Positions 7,915 through 16,514 of a stretch of 64,000 bases of DNA are shown here, piece by piece. Within the stretch, counting starts at the first letter, position 1; each line of letters starts with the position of its first letter. The notes beneath the pieces are model-generated. The model searched no databases, was not told the DNA's origin, and saw nothing but the letters and a program-made list of their open reading frames with translations. The translations under genes were made by a program, and so were the position numbers. The DNA comes from Candidatus Poribacteria bacterium (GTDB taxonomy: Bacteria; Poribacteria; WGA-4E; WGA-3G). The stretch lies in contig PYIY01000196.1 in the NCBI GenBank assembly GCA_003635195.1, positions 1 to 64,000 on the forward strand, in the 5' to 3' direction.

Positions 7915-9291
7915 TTAAAAAACCAACTCAGAGCGGAACCGCCTGCCCAAACGCCCTTTGAGTGTCCCAGCAATCTTGCGCTCCGATTGCGCGATGTTAT
8001 GTAGTTCAGCGGGGTCGTTTTCCAGATCGTATAATTCGGTCACATCGTTGTAGTTTTCGATAAGTTTATGGGTAGCCGTACGGATACACCGAAAGTTTCG
8101 GAGCGCACTGACTGTTTCAGAACGGTGTGTTTCAGTTTCACCGCGAAGCAGTGGGGCAATAGAGCGTGCGTCAATCCGAGGCAACACCGGTACATCCGCG
8201 AAGTCGCATATTGTCGGGTTCAGATCAATGAGTTCAACCAAGTTGTTTGAAATTTGATTGCTTGGAATACCAGGTCCAGCGACGAGGAGTGGCACCCGTA
8301 GCGACGCTTCATAAGCGACGCTCTTGGTATAAAGCCCGTGGTCACCGAGCATTTCACCGTGGTCGCTTGAATAAATAATATATGTATTGTCAAGCATCCC
8401 GCGCTGTTCAAGCGCACGCAGCATTTCGCCGATCTGGTCATCAATGAGTTCCGTCGCGGCGCAGTACTGTTGTCGCGTCACGGCAATCTCCTCAGGACTG
8501 ACATTAACAACGCGCTGTTTCACCCATTCAGGCTTGCCGTCCATATTATCAACGATAGCAGGCGGCATTTCTGCATGTCGATACTTATCACCATATTCAG
8601 TAGGCGGATCGAACGGGTCGTGCGGTCCGACGAAACTGACGAACAGATGCCACGGAAAGTCGTCGGGGATGGTCTCAATAAATTCGGTTGCGCGCCTGCC
8701 GATGTAGGTATCGGCGAAATCTTCCGTAGAGAGGACAGAATCGTGGGAACCGTTTTTAATCCAGCCGCCGCTACTGCGTTTCCGATAGTCTGCGTGGAAC
8801 GCCTTAAGCACGCCTTTTTCTTCAAGATAGTGAGTATAGGGACCGATAGGTGTCGGTGAGCTTCCAGCGTGCATCTTACCTTCACATTCCTCTGGATGCG
8901 TGAACCCCCAACTATAGGTGCGTGGACGATCGCCGTAGCGTCCGTTATAGCCGTCGGGTTTGGCAAGATCGAGTTTACCGACACACCCGACACGATAGCC
9001 GTGGTCGCGGAGTTGCTGATAATAGGTCGGCACAGTGGCAGGGAGAAAACTCCCGTTGTCCACTGCCCCTAACCGAGAAGGTTGCAATCCAGATGCAAGC
9101 GCGATGCGTGATGGCGCACAAACCGGTGCATTGACTGTGCAATTTGGAAAACTCACTCCCGCTTCTGCTAACCTTCGCAGATTAGGCGTATTGAGGGCAG
9201 TCGGGGCATTCTCAGCAGTTTCGAGATAATCGTATCGGTGCTGATCCGACATGATAAAGAGGACATTAGGTCTATCGGTTTTTCGGTTCAT
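7915..9291 (-). CDS. sulfatase (Cys-type, alkaline-phosphatase superfamily)
   Basis: Metal ligands D16-Q17 (IMSDQH) and the sulfatase signature C58-A-P-S-R62 in VCAPSRIALASG are present; the Cys is normally converted to formylglycine. A second metal site is visible as YSSDHGEMLGDHG near residue 300. Length 458 is normal. No signal peptide is seen, so the enzyme may be cytoplasmic. Start chosen with AGGACC upstream of the ATG. It should hydrolyse sulfate esters of carbohydrates or other organics. It would need a formylglycine-generating enzyme; the one FGE-domain protein in the window (55901-56800) lacks the usual active-site cysteines. Confidence 0.9.
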   Translation of the reverse strand: MNRKTDRPNVLFIMSDQHRYDYLETAENAPTALNTPNLRRLAEAGVSFPNCTVNAPVCAPSRIALASGLQPSRLGAVDNGSFLPATVPTYYQQLRDHGYRVGCVGKLDLAKPDGYNGRYGDRPRTYSWGFTHPEECEGKMHAGSSPTPIGPYTHYLEEKGVLKAFHADYRKRSSGGWIKNGSHDSVLSTEDFADTYIGRRATEFIETIPDDFPWHLFVSFVGPHDPFDPPTEYGDKYRHAEMPPAIVDNMDGKPEWVKQRVVNVSPEEIAVTRQQYCAATELIDDQIGEMLRALEQRGMLDNTYIIYSSDHGEMLGDHGLYTKSVAYEASLRVPLLVAGPGIPSNQISNNLVELIDLNPTICDFADVPVLPRIDARSIAPLLRGETETHRSETVSALRNFRCIRTATHKLIENYNDVTELYDLENDPAELHNIAQSERKIAGTLKGRLGRRFRSELVF

Positions 9292-9336
9292 TTTAAAGGT
9301 CCTATAGGTGTGATTTATAGCAAAACGTTCTTGGCT

Positions 9337-9549
9337 TCATATTTGGATTGGGACTGTCTGATACCCATCCTCAACGAGATTGATGGCTTCATTTCGGTTG
9401 ATTTCCAGCATTTCACCGAGGGTGATTCTCAGTGTATTCAACAATTCGTCTCGCGTTTTTTCCTGACAATTCACGCTGGGGATTTCTTGGATTCGTCCGA
9501 CCCACCACTTTCCGCGTTGCTGGATGAGCGCAGTATAGGTATGTGCCAT
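9337..9549 (-). CDS. HicB-like small protein
   Basis: A 70-residue protein starting MAHTYTALIQQRGKWWVGRI, with the beta-strand pattern and the EIPSVNCQEKTRDELLNTL segment usual for HicB-type antitoxins (partial RNase-H-like fold). The ATG at 9549 is chosen because AAAGGAG lies just upstream; a longer frame to 9588 lacks this. No HicA toxin gene is adjacent, so this is an orphan HicB-like protein. A good promoter precedes it (9580-9608, minus). Confidence 0.65.
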   Translation of the reverse strand: MAHTYTALIQQRGKWWVGRIQEIPSVNCQEKTRDELLNTLRITLGEMLEINRNEAINLVEDGYQTVPIQI

Positions 9550-9579
9550 GGGGCTCTCCTTTCTTTCTTGTTTAGGTTT

Positions 9580-9608
9580 ATTATACACAGTATTATGTCA
9601 GTTTTCAA
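9580..9608 (-). promoter_or_regulatory. sigma-70-type promoter for the HicB-like gene
   Basis: Minus strand: -35 TTGAAA (9603-9608), 17-base spacer, -10 TATAAT (9580-9585). It lies about 30 bp upstream of the start codon. Confidence 0.65.
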
Positions 9609-9638
9609 TGAAAAATCGCTACCATTAGAATAACGCCC

Positions 9639-9667
9639 TTGCCAAAATCTACCGGGTATGTTATCAT
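9639..9667 (+). promoter_or_regulatory. sigma-70-type promoter for the small ORF-VOC pair
   Basis: -35 TTGCCA (9639-9644), 17-base spacer, -10 TATCAT (9662-9667), each one base from consensus. It is divergent from the HicB-like promoter and about 40 bp upstream of the ATG at 9710. Confidence 0.5.
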
Positions 9668-9709
9668 GTGCTCACAATTCTTAAATCTGTCCTAAAAAGG
9701 CGAATTCTC

Positions 9710-9910
9710 ATGGCAGATATTGTAGTAAATGTAGAGGATAGAGCTACCGTTACACTCAAGAAAATTGATAACGCTATTGACCGTGTAGTGGAAGCCGCTC
9801 GCCAAGCAGGGCAAGATATAGCTACGGCAAACGAAGTAGTTTCTGAATCTTACAAGGAGACTGAACATGGCAGTTTTTTTACATACACGGGTTCGCGTCA
9901 GCGATCTTGA
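9710..9910 (+). CDS. hypothetical small protein
   Basis: Starts MADIVVNVEDRATVTLKKID; 66 residues. The first 50 residues have a plausible helical, charged composition (IDNAIDRVVEAARQAGQDIA). The last 14 lie in the overlap with the next gene (44 bp), which is in another frame. No family recognised. A promoter is visible just upstream, and the gene is probably cotranscribed with the VOC gene. Confidence 0.5.
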   Translation: MADIVVNVEDRATVTLKKIDNAIDRVVEAARQAGQDIATANEVVSESYKETEHGSFFTYTGSRQRS

Positions 9911-10289
9911 CGGTTCTATCGACTGGTACTGCGATCATTTAGGGTTTAAAGTCCTCAGTCGAAGCGATAAATCCCCGGCAGGCAACCAGATCGTACACCT
10001 TGAACTCCCCGGCAACGCACACACGTTAGAGCTGACCTATTCACCGGATTTTGAACTTCAGGTTCAAGAGGATCTGATGCACTTCGCTATCGGTGTGCCG
10101 GACATTGTTGAGTTTTGCGACGGATTAGAGAAAGCAGGATTGGAAATCTGGCCCGATGAATGGCGTGAACAATTCACGTCTGGCGGCATGAAAATGGCAT
10201 TCATCACCGATCCGGATGGCTACGAAGTCGAAATTTTAGAACGTGCAGATGCCTCTGGCGATCCACTTGACGTGCTTGACGAATCTTAG
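9867..10289 (+). CDS. VOC-family (glyoxalase/bleomycin-resistance fold) protein
   Basis: 140 residues with the paired beta-alpha-beta-beta-beta pattern of the vicinal oxygen chelate fold: HTRVRVSDLDGSIDWYCDHL at the N-terminus and FITDPDGYEVEILER at the C-terminus. Metal ligand candidates are H6, E47/E55 and the C-terminal E of VEIL, as in lactoylglutathione lyase. AAGGAG lies 8 bases before the ATG. It could be glyoxalase I or another small-molecule lyase or dioxygenase; the substrate cannot be told. Confidence 0.8.
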   Translation: MAVFLHTRVRVSDLDGSIDWYCDHLGFKVLSRSDKSPAGNQIVHLELPGNAHTLELTYSPDFELQVQEDLMHFAIGVPDIVEFCDGLEKAGLEIWPDEWREQFTSGGMKMAFITDPDGYEVEILERADASGDPLDVLDES

Positions 10290-11101
10290 GCGTAGGGCCA
10301 GAACTGATTCCACGCTGTCAGCCAATCTTTCGCTCGGCTTTCAACGGTGACAGGACCCGTGATTTCAATCCCTTGTCGTCCTTTGAATTCTGCGAGTTTA
10401 TCGACGCTGCTGAGTTCGATTTTGATTGTCGTGGGGGCATCAGGGACGTAGGGCTTAAGGTGCGTTAAATCTGTGAGTGCCTCTCTCGCTGCGTCCTCAA
10501 TCAATTGACGGGCACGGACGGGTGGAAGTTGTCGTGCGCTAAACCGACTTAACCCTTGTTTAACCGCGACTGTGGGCAGTGCGTCGCCGAGGAGTTCTTT
10601 GGCTTCTCGGCAGACTGCCGCGTCGCCAGTGACAAGTGCTACAGGAACACCATACGCGCCGTTGAGCGCAGCGTTCACCCCCGTTTCACCCACCAAATCA
10701 TCGTTGAACCAGAGGTTCCGGTATTGCACACTGGAAATCGTGTGGCACAACACACCATCAGGCGTGCCGTTGCGGGCATGCATACCGATGAGTAGACAGG
10801 CATCACAACCGTCCTCCCACATATCGTCGTAGCGTCCCCATCCGTGATGTGCCACCCACTCACAATCCGGATGAATCTTATCAGGGATAAGCGAGTTAAA
10901 AGTCCAACCTTGTCCTGCGCCGTGGCAATCCACAACGACAATTTCCGTCGCACCAGCGGCTTTCGCACCGCGCACCGCTGCATTAATCTCTTCCGTATAG
11001 AGGTGTCGTCCTTCTTCAAACATCGCCGCGCCCCCAGTCACCTGATCCCACACGACGATACCACTGACACCTTCCATATCTGACATGATGAGTACTCGCA
11101 C
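10286..11101 (-). CDS. M55-family D-aminopeptidase (DppA-like)
   Basis: The protein (271 residues) starts at a GTG with GAGGGAG upstream. The DppA zinc ligands are all present: D8 and E10 in MSDMEGVSG, H60 in VVDCHGAG, H108 in LIGMHAR and E139 in LVGETG. M55 enzymes are self-compartmentalising decamers that cleave D-amino-acid peptides such as those from peptidoglycan turnover. The 3-prime end overlaps the convergent VOC gene by 4 bp. Confidence 0.9.
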   Translation of the reverse strand: MRVLIMSDMEGVSGIVVWDQVTGGAAMFEEGRHLYTEEINAAVRGAKAAGATEIVVVDCHGAGQGWTFNSLIPDKIHPDCEWVAHHGWGRYDDMWEDGCDACLLIGMHARNGTPDGVLCHTISSVQYRNLWFNDDLVGETGVNAALNGAYGVPVALVTGDAAVCREAKELLGDALPTVAVKQGLSRFSARQLPPVRARQLIEDAAREALTDLTHLKPYVPDAPTTIKIELSSVDKLAEFKGRQGIEITGPVTVESRAKDWLTAWNQFWPYA

Positions 11102-11197
11102 GATTCCACTCCCTCTTTCTGCTGGATTCCGTAGACTTTCTTCTGAGTATAAAGCTGCGTCGCTTATAGTAAATCGTAAAAATAAATAAACATCTTT

Positions 11198-11220
11198 GTA
11201 GCATAACCTGTTAGGTTGTG
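11198..11220 (+). repeat. GTAG-hairpin element
   Basis: GTAG followed by CATAACCT-GTT-AGGTTGTG, an 8-bp stem with one wobble pair. The same design (GTAG plus a CACAAACT/AGTTTGTG stem) lies at 30447-30469. Confidence 0.6.
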
Positions 11221-11221
11221 C

Positions 11222-11254
11222 CAGTGTGAATGCCTGTTATAGGCATTCACACTG
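11222..11254. repeat. 14-bp perfect palindrome
   Basis: Arms CAGTGTGAATGCCT and AGGCATTCACACTG around GTTAT. It lies directly beside the GTAG hairpin at 11198, between the M55 gene and the small hypothetical gene (both minus). No U-tract follows on either strand, so it is more likely a repeat or binding site than a simple terminator. Confidence 0.7.
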
Positions 11255-11304
11255 TTTGGATGTGTCCAATTAATCATCATAGGTTGCTATAAAACACAAC
11301 TTAC

Positions 11305-11664
11305 CTATGTTCCGGTCTTTTTCACTTCTTTCAGACTTTCCTCATCCCGACGTGGATCATCGGTTGGTACGACCTTGGAATCAAGCGGATGTGACAAGCC
11401 GTAATTAGCACCCCGTCCACCCCGAATAGCCCCTTTTGCCGCATCAACGAGACGATAAAAATCCGATATAACCTGAGCATCAACCTTCGGATTGTTTTCG
11501 ATAGTCGCATCGTCAACATTCTGGTCGGGGGATGTATTCACCTTAGATGCATCGTCCTGGCCCTCTTTTGTCGTGGAGGGAGTGGCCGGATGGCGTAAGT
11601 CTCTCATCAGTAAACTCTCTTGTGTTATTAACAAACTACTCACGTTCTTCTGATCGGAGTTCAT
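11305..11664 (-). CDS. hypothetical protein, coupled to SDH-type protease
   Basis: 119 residues, hydrophilic and probably largely unstructured (many Asp, Asn, Lys, Ser), with a short ordered stretch VISDFYRLVDAAKGAIRGGRG. Its ATG overlaps the TGA of the upstream protease gene (ATGA at 11661-11664), so the two are translationally coupled. No family recognised; it may be a partner or adaptor of the protease (inference). Confidence 0.6.
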   Translation of the reverse strand: MNSDQKNVSSLLITQESLLMRDLRHPATPSTTKEGQDDASKVNTSPDQNVDDATIENNPKVDAQVISDFYRLVDAAKGAIRGGRGANYGLSHPLDSKVVPTDDPRRDEESLKEVKKTGT

Positions 11665-12554
11665 AGCGCACGCGCTGCGGATCTTATTGTGTTAAAAGTG
11701 TTTCGGGTATGTACAAACAATTCATATCTATTTCTTTGCATATACATATAACGTTCAAGCCGCCTAAAATAACGTTCAAGCACAGAAGGGAGATATGGAT
11801 TATCTTCAATCTTCTCAATTTTCAGACGAATGGGTTCTGAAACTAATGTGTCTCTTGAGATAGCGCGTCCATGAGAACGCCAACGTTCATAATTACCCAA
11901 TACTTTGGCTATTTCTTCTGCTCTTCCCGTTCTTTCTTCAGCGGTAACAGGGGCTCCTGTCGAGCTGTGGGTATCCCAATCTCTAAATTTATAGGTAGAG
12001 AGCCATTTGGTCAAAAGATCCTGCGATAACAGACGTGCCTGTTCAAACTGGTAAAGTTCTCCCGGGTCGAAATTGTTGAGAAGAATTAACTCTGCCATGT
12101 TCAACTGACCCGATTCTGCTCTTTCGGAGAACCGTTGATACTGGTTCAGATATGACATGGCCGGTACAAACTTTCCGTCCTTCTGAATTTGAGGATCAAT
12201 CGGTCCCAAACACGAAAAATAATTCATAAAGATTTTATCGCCTGCCATCACAAGAACTGTGCCTGCAGACATGGCGCGGTCAGGAACCAGAAAGTCAACT
12301 TCATTGTAATGATGGCGAATCACTGTTACCATCCGCTCAACGACTTCGACGATACCACCAACTGTATCTAAAACAACGGCTATTCTACTCCTGTGATTCC
12401 GAAGCCTTTCAATACTGTCTCTGGTGATATTCTCTAGCCCAGGTCGTATCGGACCGAAGATCGTGAGGACATCTGACTGGAGAACATCCTCAAGTCTATT
12501 GAGGTATTCATTGAGGCTATCCCTTGTGTTACCTCTAACGGGACGCTGTGTCAC
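11661..12554 (-). CDS. SDH-type serine protease, ClpP/crotonase fold
   Basis: 297 residues starting at GTG with GGAAGGAAAG upstream. The core resembles the serine dehydrogenase proteinase family (ClpP-like fold): IAVVLDTVGGIVEVVERMV (substrate-binding glycine strand), FLVPDRAMSAGTVLVMAGD with the candidate nucleophile S96, then NYFSCLGPIDPQI, which includes the oxyanion/acid region. The C-terminal third is helical and basic. It is divergent from the restriction-modification operon, sharing a 142-bp intergenic region, and may belong to the same defence neighbourhood (inference). Confidence 0.75.
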   Translation of the reverse strand: MTQRPVRGNTRDSLNEYLNRLEDVLQSDVLTIFGPIRPGLENITRDSIERLRNHRSRIAVVLDTVGGIVEVVERMVTVIRHHYNEVDFLVPDRAMSAGTVLVMAGDKIFMNYFSCLGPIDPQIQKDGKFVPAMSYLNQYQRFSERAESGQLNMAELILLNNFDPGELYQFEQARLLSQDLLTKWLSTYKFRDWDTHSSTGAPVTAEERTGRAEEIAKVLGNYERWRSHGRAISRDTLVSEPIRLKIEKIEDNPYLPSVLERYFRRLERYMYMQRNRYELFVHTRNTFNTIRSAARAL

Positions 12555-12696
12555 TAATAACTTTCCTTCCTTGACTTAAAATCACTTATCTGATATATTA
12601 CATCGCACATATATGATACCATAGCCTTTACTTTTGGACTAATTAAATTTTCTACCATCCACCTACGCTTTCGCTTTTTATAAAAGAGGATTCATA

Positions 12697-15645
12697 ATGG
12701 CAAGAAACAAACGCACCACGCAACAAAAAGAAGTCCAAGACTACCGACACGACACCGCAACCCGAAAGAACAACCCACCCGCAGGCATCGCCGCACATGG
12801 GAAAATTAAAGAAACACCGAAGCAGGAATACGCATACAATCCACACCTACCCCCGAACCTCCGAACCGACCCAAACGGAGACGCAGACAAACTCCCCGAA
12901 CTTCTACAAATAGCACAGCAACGCGCACTCACCGCCGAAGAAGCCAAAACCCTCGCCGACGCACTCCGACACCACAGCCCATGGCTCGAATGGGCAGGCA
13001 AACAGGAAACGAAATCTTTCACGGTTGATCCGGTAGCATTGCACATCCACGAGCGCGTCAGTGCTAAAGCCATTTTAAAAGTAGCAGAACGTCAAAACGT
13101 CCAACGTGAACTCTTCGCCGATCCACAACAGGATTACAGCAAAGCAGTCGATTTCTACCAGCACGACGTAGATTGGGCAAACCGCCTCATCCTCGGCGAT
13201 AGCCTTACCGTGATGAGCTCCCTTGCCCACCGAGAAGACCTTGCTGGTAAAGTGCAGATGATCTATATTGACCCACCCTACGGCATCAAATTCGCCTCCA
13301 ACTTCCAACCCACCGTCTTTCAGCGCGATGTAAAGGACAGAGAGCAAGACCTGACCCGCGAACGAGAGCAGATCAAAGCCTACCGCGACACATGGACCCT
13401 CGGTATCCATTCCTACCTCGCCTACCTACGCGACCGCCTAATTATTGCTAAAGACCTATTGACGGACAGTGGAAGTATTTTTGTACAAATCAGTGACGAG
13501 AATGTCCACAGAGTGCGATGTGTAATGGATGAAGTATTTGGCAATGAGAATTTTATTGCCCAAATAACATGTAAGGTAACAAGTGGAACTGAGCAAAAGA
13601 TAGGACCTCGTCGTATTTCTGATTTCATTTTGTGGTACGCACGGGATAGAGATCGCGGCAAATTCCATCGCCTTTACGTAGAAAAGGAACTCGGAGAAAA
13701 TTCCACCTTTAAGGGGGTTGAATTAATAGATGGTAGCCGTCGTTCCATGACCAAAAATGAACGTGAGAATCCTACTTTGTTACCAACACATTCAAAAGCG
13801 TTTCGAGTTTTACCATTGCATAGTCAAGGTGCTGGAGACAATCAAGAACGGGAATTTTCAGGAAAAAATTGGAAAATTCCTAATTCGGCACATTGGAGAC
13901 ACTCGCAAGAAGGTTTTGTTCGACTTTCTAAGACTGATAGACTTCAAGCCGGAAAATCCGCTTTAGAAGCTATATATTATTTTGACGACTTTGGTGTATC
14001 TGAGATCACAACGACTTGGAGTGATACAGGACCCGAAGTTAACAAGGATTATGTTGTTCAAACTTCGACGAGGATTATGGAACGGTGTATCCTCATGACT
14101 ACTGACCCCGGAGACATTGTCCTAGATCCTACATGCGGAAGTGGGACCACTGCCTACGTTGCAGAGAAGTGGGGTAGACGTTGGATCACGATTGATACGA
14201 GTCGCGTTTCAATTGCCTTGGCTCGGCAACGACTGTTGGCGAGTACCTTTGATTATTACAGACTTAAAGACGAATCGGGAGGAATTATGGGGGGCATAGT
14301 TAACAAAATAGCCCCGCGTATTACCCTTGGACGTATTTCCCATACCACTGCTCTTGATCCGATTTTCGCCAGACATGAACCAATTCTCAAAGAGAAATTG
14401 GATTTGCTAAATCGTGCTTTAGCGGAAGTTACACCACAAATCCGATCAAAATTACTCGCCAAACTTGTAGATAAGGAAAAGCGCGAAGGCAAAAGATCTG
14501 TCACGAATGCAGAACGTCGCCGCTGGATACTTCCCGATACAGTGTGGCAGGAATGGGAAGTTCCGTTTGATACCGACCCCGACTGGCCCGAGGCATTACA
14601 GGATGCATTAACCGATTACCGTAAAGCTTGGTGTGCAAAGATGGACGAAGTGAACGCCTGCATCAACAAATCCTCAGAAGGCGAGGAATTGGTTGACCAA
14701 CCGGAAATAGACAGAAAACGGATACGGGTAAGCGGTCCCTTCACCGTAGAGGCAGTGCAACCCCCAGAAGAGGCACTTGATGTTGCGTCTCCCATCGGGG
14801 GCGAACCCGATGAGCCTCTGGACACATACCATACCGAAACAGATGGACACGATGCTGACAATGCCGAAGCATATATTGACCAGATGATCCGTCTACTACA
14901 AAATGATGGCATCCGATTTCCTAACAACCAAACATTAAAGTTCGCCACGCTTGATTCAATTGAAGGGGACATCCTCCACGCTGAAGGAAGTTGGGAAAAT
15001 GGCGATACGGAACGCCTCATTGCAGTCGTATTTGGTCCACAACACGGCCCCGTAACAGCAATACAAGTCGAGGATTGCCTACGCATCGCATCGCGCCGGG
15101 GGTACGATGAATTGGTGTTTGCTGGTTTCAGTTTTGATGGAGCAGCACAAGCCATCATCCAAGAAGATCCGAACCCAAGAGTCCGTACCCATATAGCACA
15201 TATTAACCCCGATATCGCAATGGGAGACCTACTCAAGGAAACGCCCTCAACACAACTATTTACCGTGTTCGGAATGCCACGCACGCAGCTTGAGGAAACA
15301 ACCAACGGAGAGTACTATATCAAGATGGAAGGCGTAGACATCTACAATCCAGTAGACAACACCGTGAATTCCGCAGGTGCGGACAAAGTTGCCGCATGGT
15401 TCGTTGATTCAGATTATGACGGTCGTACCTTTTGCATCACGCAAGCCTTCTTTCCGGACAAGTCTGCATGGAACAAAATCGCCCGCGCCCTCAAAGGTGT
15501 CATCGACGAAGACCAATTTGAAAAATTCAGCGGCACAGAATCGTTACCGTTCTCTGCTGGCAAACACGCTTGCGTCGCCGTCAAAGTCATTGACCCACGC
15601 GGAAACGAAGTCATGCGCGTGCATAATTTGAAGGATCAATATTAA
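12697..15645 (+). CDS. type III-like site-specific DNA methyltransferase (Mod)
   Basis: 982 residues; AGAGGATTCATA precedes the ATG. The catalytic DPPYGIKF (motif IV) is at about residue 191 and the AdoMet-binding DPTCGSGTTAYVAEKWGR (motif I) at about 477. The order IV before I marks a beta-class amino-methyltransferase (N6-adenine or N4-cytosine) like type III Mod subunits. The first 120 residues and the last 350 are extra; the C-terminal part has an FTVEAVQPPEEAL segment seen in related proteins with Res partners. It starts the operon mod - solenoid A - solenoid B - res and should both protect host DNA and set target specificity. A GTAGTAG hairpin follows the stop by 2 bp. Confidence 0.9.
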   Translation: MARNKRTTQQKEVQDYRHDTATRKNNPPAGIAAHGKIKETPKQEYAYNPHLPPNLRTDPNGDADKLPELLQIAQQRALTAEEAKTLADALRHHSPWLEWAGKQETKSFTVDPVALHIHERVSAKAILKVAERQNVQRELFADPQQDYSKAVDFYQHDVDWANRLILGDSLTVMSSLAHREDLAGKVQMIYIDPPYGIKFASNFQPTVFQRDVKDREQDLTREREQIKAYRDTWTLGIHSYLAYLRDRLIIAKDLLTDSGSIFVQISDENVHRVRCVMDEVFGNENFIAQITCKVTSGTEQKIGPRRISDFILWYARDRDRGKFHRLYVEKELGENSTFKGVELIDGSRRSMTKNERENPTLLPTHSKAFRVLPLHSQGAGDNQEREFSGKNWKIPNSAHWRHSQEGFVRLSKTDRLQAGKSALEAIYYFDDFGVSEITTTWSDTGPEVNKDYVVQTSTRIMERCILMTTDPGDIVLDPTCGSGTTAYVAEKWGRRWITIDTSRVSIALARQRLLASTFDYYRLKDESGGIMGGIVNKIAPRITLGRISHTTALDPIFARHEPILKEKLDLLNRALAEVTPQIRSKLLAKLVDKEKREGKRSVTNAERRRWILPDTVWQEWEVPFDTDPDWPEALQDALTDYRKAWCAKMDEVNACINKSSEGEELVDQPEIDRKRIRVSGPFTVEAVQPPEEALDVASPIGGEPDEPLDTYHTETDGHDADNAEAYIDQMIRLLQNDGIRFPNNQTLKFATLDSIEGDILHAEGSWENGDTERLIAVVFGPQHGPVTAIQVEDCLRIASRRGYDELVFAGFSFDGAAQAIIQEDPNPRVRTHIAHINPDIAMGDLLKETPSTQLFTVFGMPRTQLEETTNGEYYIKMEGVDIYNPVDNTVNSAGADKVAAWFVDSDYDGRTFCITQAFFPDKSAWNKIARALKGVIDEDQFEKFSGTESLPFSAGKHACVAVKVIDPRGNEVMRVHNLKDQY

Positions 15646-15647
15646 AA

Positions 15648-15672
15648 GTAGTAGGCACACGCCGAGTGCCGT
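15648..15672 (+). repeat. GTAGTAG-hairpin element
   Basis: GTAGTAG followed by GGCAC-acgccga-GTGCC, then GT. It starts 2 bp after the mod stop codon. Confidence 0.65.
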
Positions 15673-15706
15673 TCACCAAAAGAATGCAATTCAGCACCGC
15701 GAGAAC

Positions 15707-15732
15707 GTGCGATAAATCGCACTACTACAAAC
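15707..15732 (-). repeat. GTAGTAG-hairpin element, reverse orientation
   Basis: Plus strand GTGCGAT-AA-ATCGCAC followed by TACTACAAAC. On the minus strand it is GTAGTA followed by the stem, so the same design as 15648-15672 with a different stem sequence. Confidence 0.6.
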
Positions 15733-15809
15733 AGAATTTTGGTCTCACCCTCGGGCTAAAATGAATCTTTACACCCTTGTGATACACAGGTTGAAGTCAA
15801 CGGAAAAAA

Positions 15810-16514
15810 ATGAAAAATCAAATCGACGAAATATTAGAAGAAGAACAAGCAGCCGCAATGCTGGAAAATATCAGGGACTATGTTAGTGAAAATGGTGCTT
15901 ACGCTGCAAAAATTAAAGCGATTTCAGAAGAAACGCTTTTGCAGATATTTGAAAGCAAAAAATATTCTATCAAAACCAAATATGGCGCAGTCGAAATGTT
16001 AGTGGAGCAGAACTCTACACGTATCGTTGCGCCGCTCCTTCAGTTCTTGAATTCATTCTTTAACTTCGAGCTTGATTCAGAAGATGATTTGCCTGAAACC
16101 GCCATCCATCTATCTTCTTTCGCAACCTATCTCGGATATATCCCAACGTTAGAAACTTACGAAGGACTCAAAAAGTTCCTCAACCGGTTGCTGGCTGAAA
16201 ATCCGGGACATAAGCAGATCTTTTTAAATAATATCATTATTTCGCTTGCCCGTGTAAGCATTAAATTGAGTATGATGGATGCAATCCCTTTACTTAGAGC
16301 AGCCATCTCCTATATCGCTTATCCACCGGATACAAATGACCTAAGGATAATGATTGGATATTTTGATGATTTGAACGATCCTGAGAGTATAAAAAAGATC
16401 TTAACTGAGCATGTACGCATCGGGATGGGCGATATAGAGTACAAATGTTTGAATTTGCTACAAAAGTACGACCCCGATTTCGTAAAACAATGGCAAGTAG
16501 AAAACTGGAGATAA
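15810..16514 (+). CDS. HEAT-like alpha-solenoid protein A in restriction operon
   Basis: 234 residues, almost all helical by sequence, with repeated two-helix units such as KYGAVEMLVEQNSTRIVAPL and YEGLKKFLNRLLAENPGHK. This looks like a HEAT-type solenoid, though no family was confirmed. It is clearly paralogous to solenoid B (16699-17424): both have STRIVAPLL/STRLVPAIL, YEGLKKFLNRLL/YEGVKKFLHRLL, DAIPLL/DAIPLI, YPP, KKILTEHV/KHILTEHV and a DPDFVKQW/DPEFVKEW end. It lies between mod and res, so it may bind the complex, act as an immunity or regulatory factor, or recruit partners (inference). The Shine-Dalgarno site is weak (CGGAAAAAA). Confidence 0.7.
   Translation: MKNQIDEILEEEQAAAMLENIRDYVSENGAYAAKIKAISEETLLQIFESKKYSIKTKYGAVEMLVEQNSTRIVAPLLQFLNSFFNFELDSEDDLPETAIHLSSFATYLGYIPTLETYEGLKKFLNRLLAENPGHKQIFLNNIIISLARVSIKLSMMDAIPLLRAAISYIAYPPDTNDLRIMIGYFDDLNDPESIKKILTEHVRIGMGDIEYKCLNLLQKYDPDFVKQWQVENWR

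Noticed and set aside
9337..9588. Complete HicAB toxin-antitoxin pair
   Set aside because: No HicA-like frame lies on either side of the HicB-like gene.
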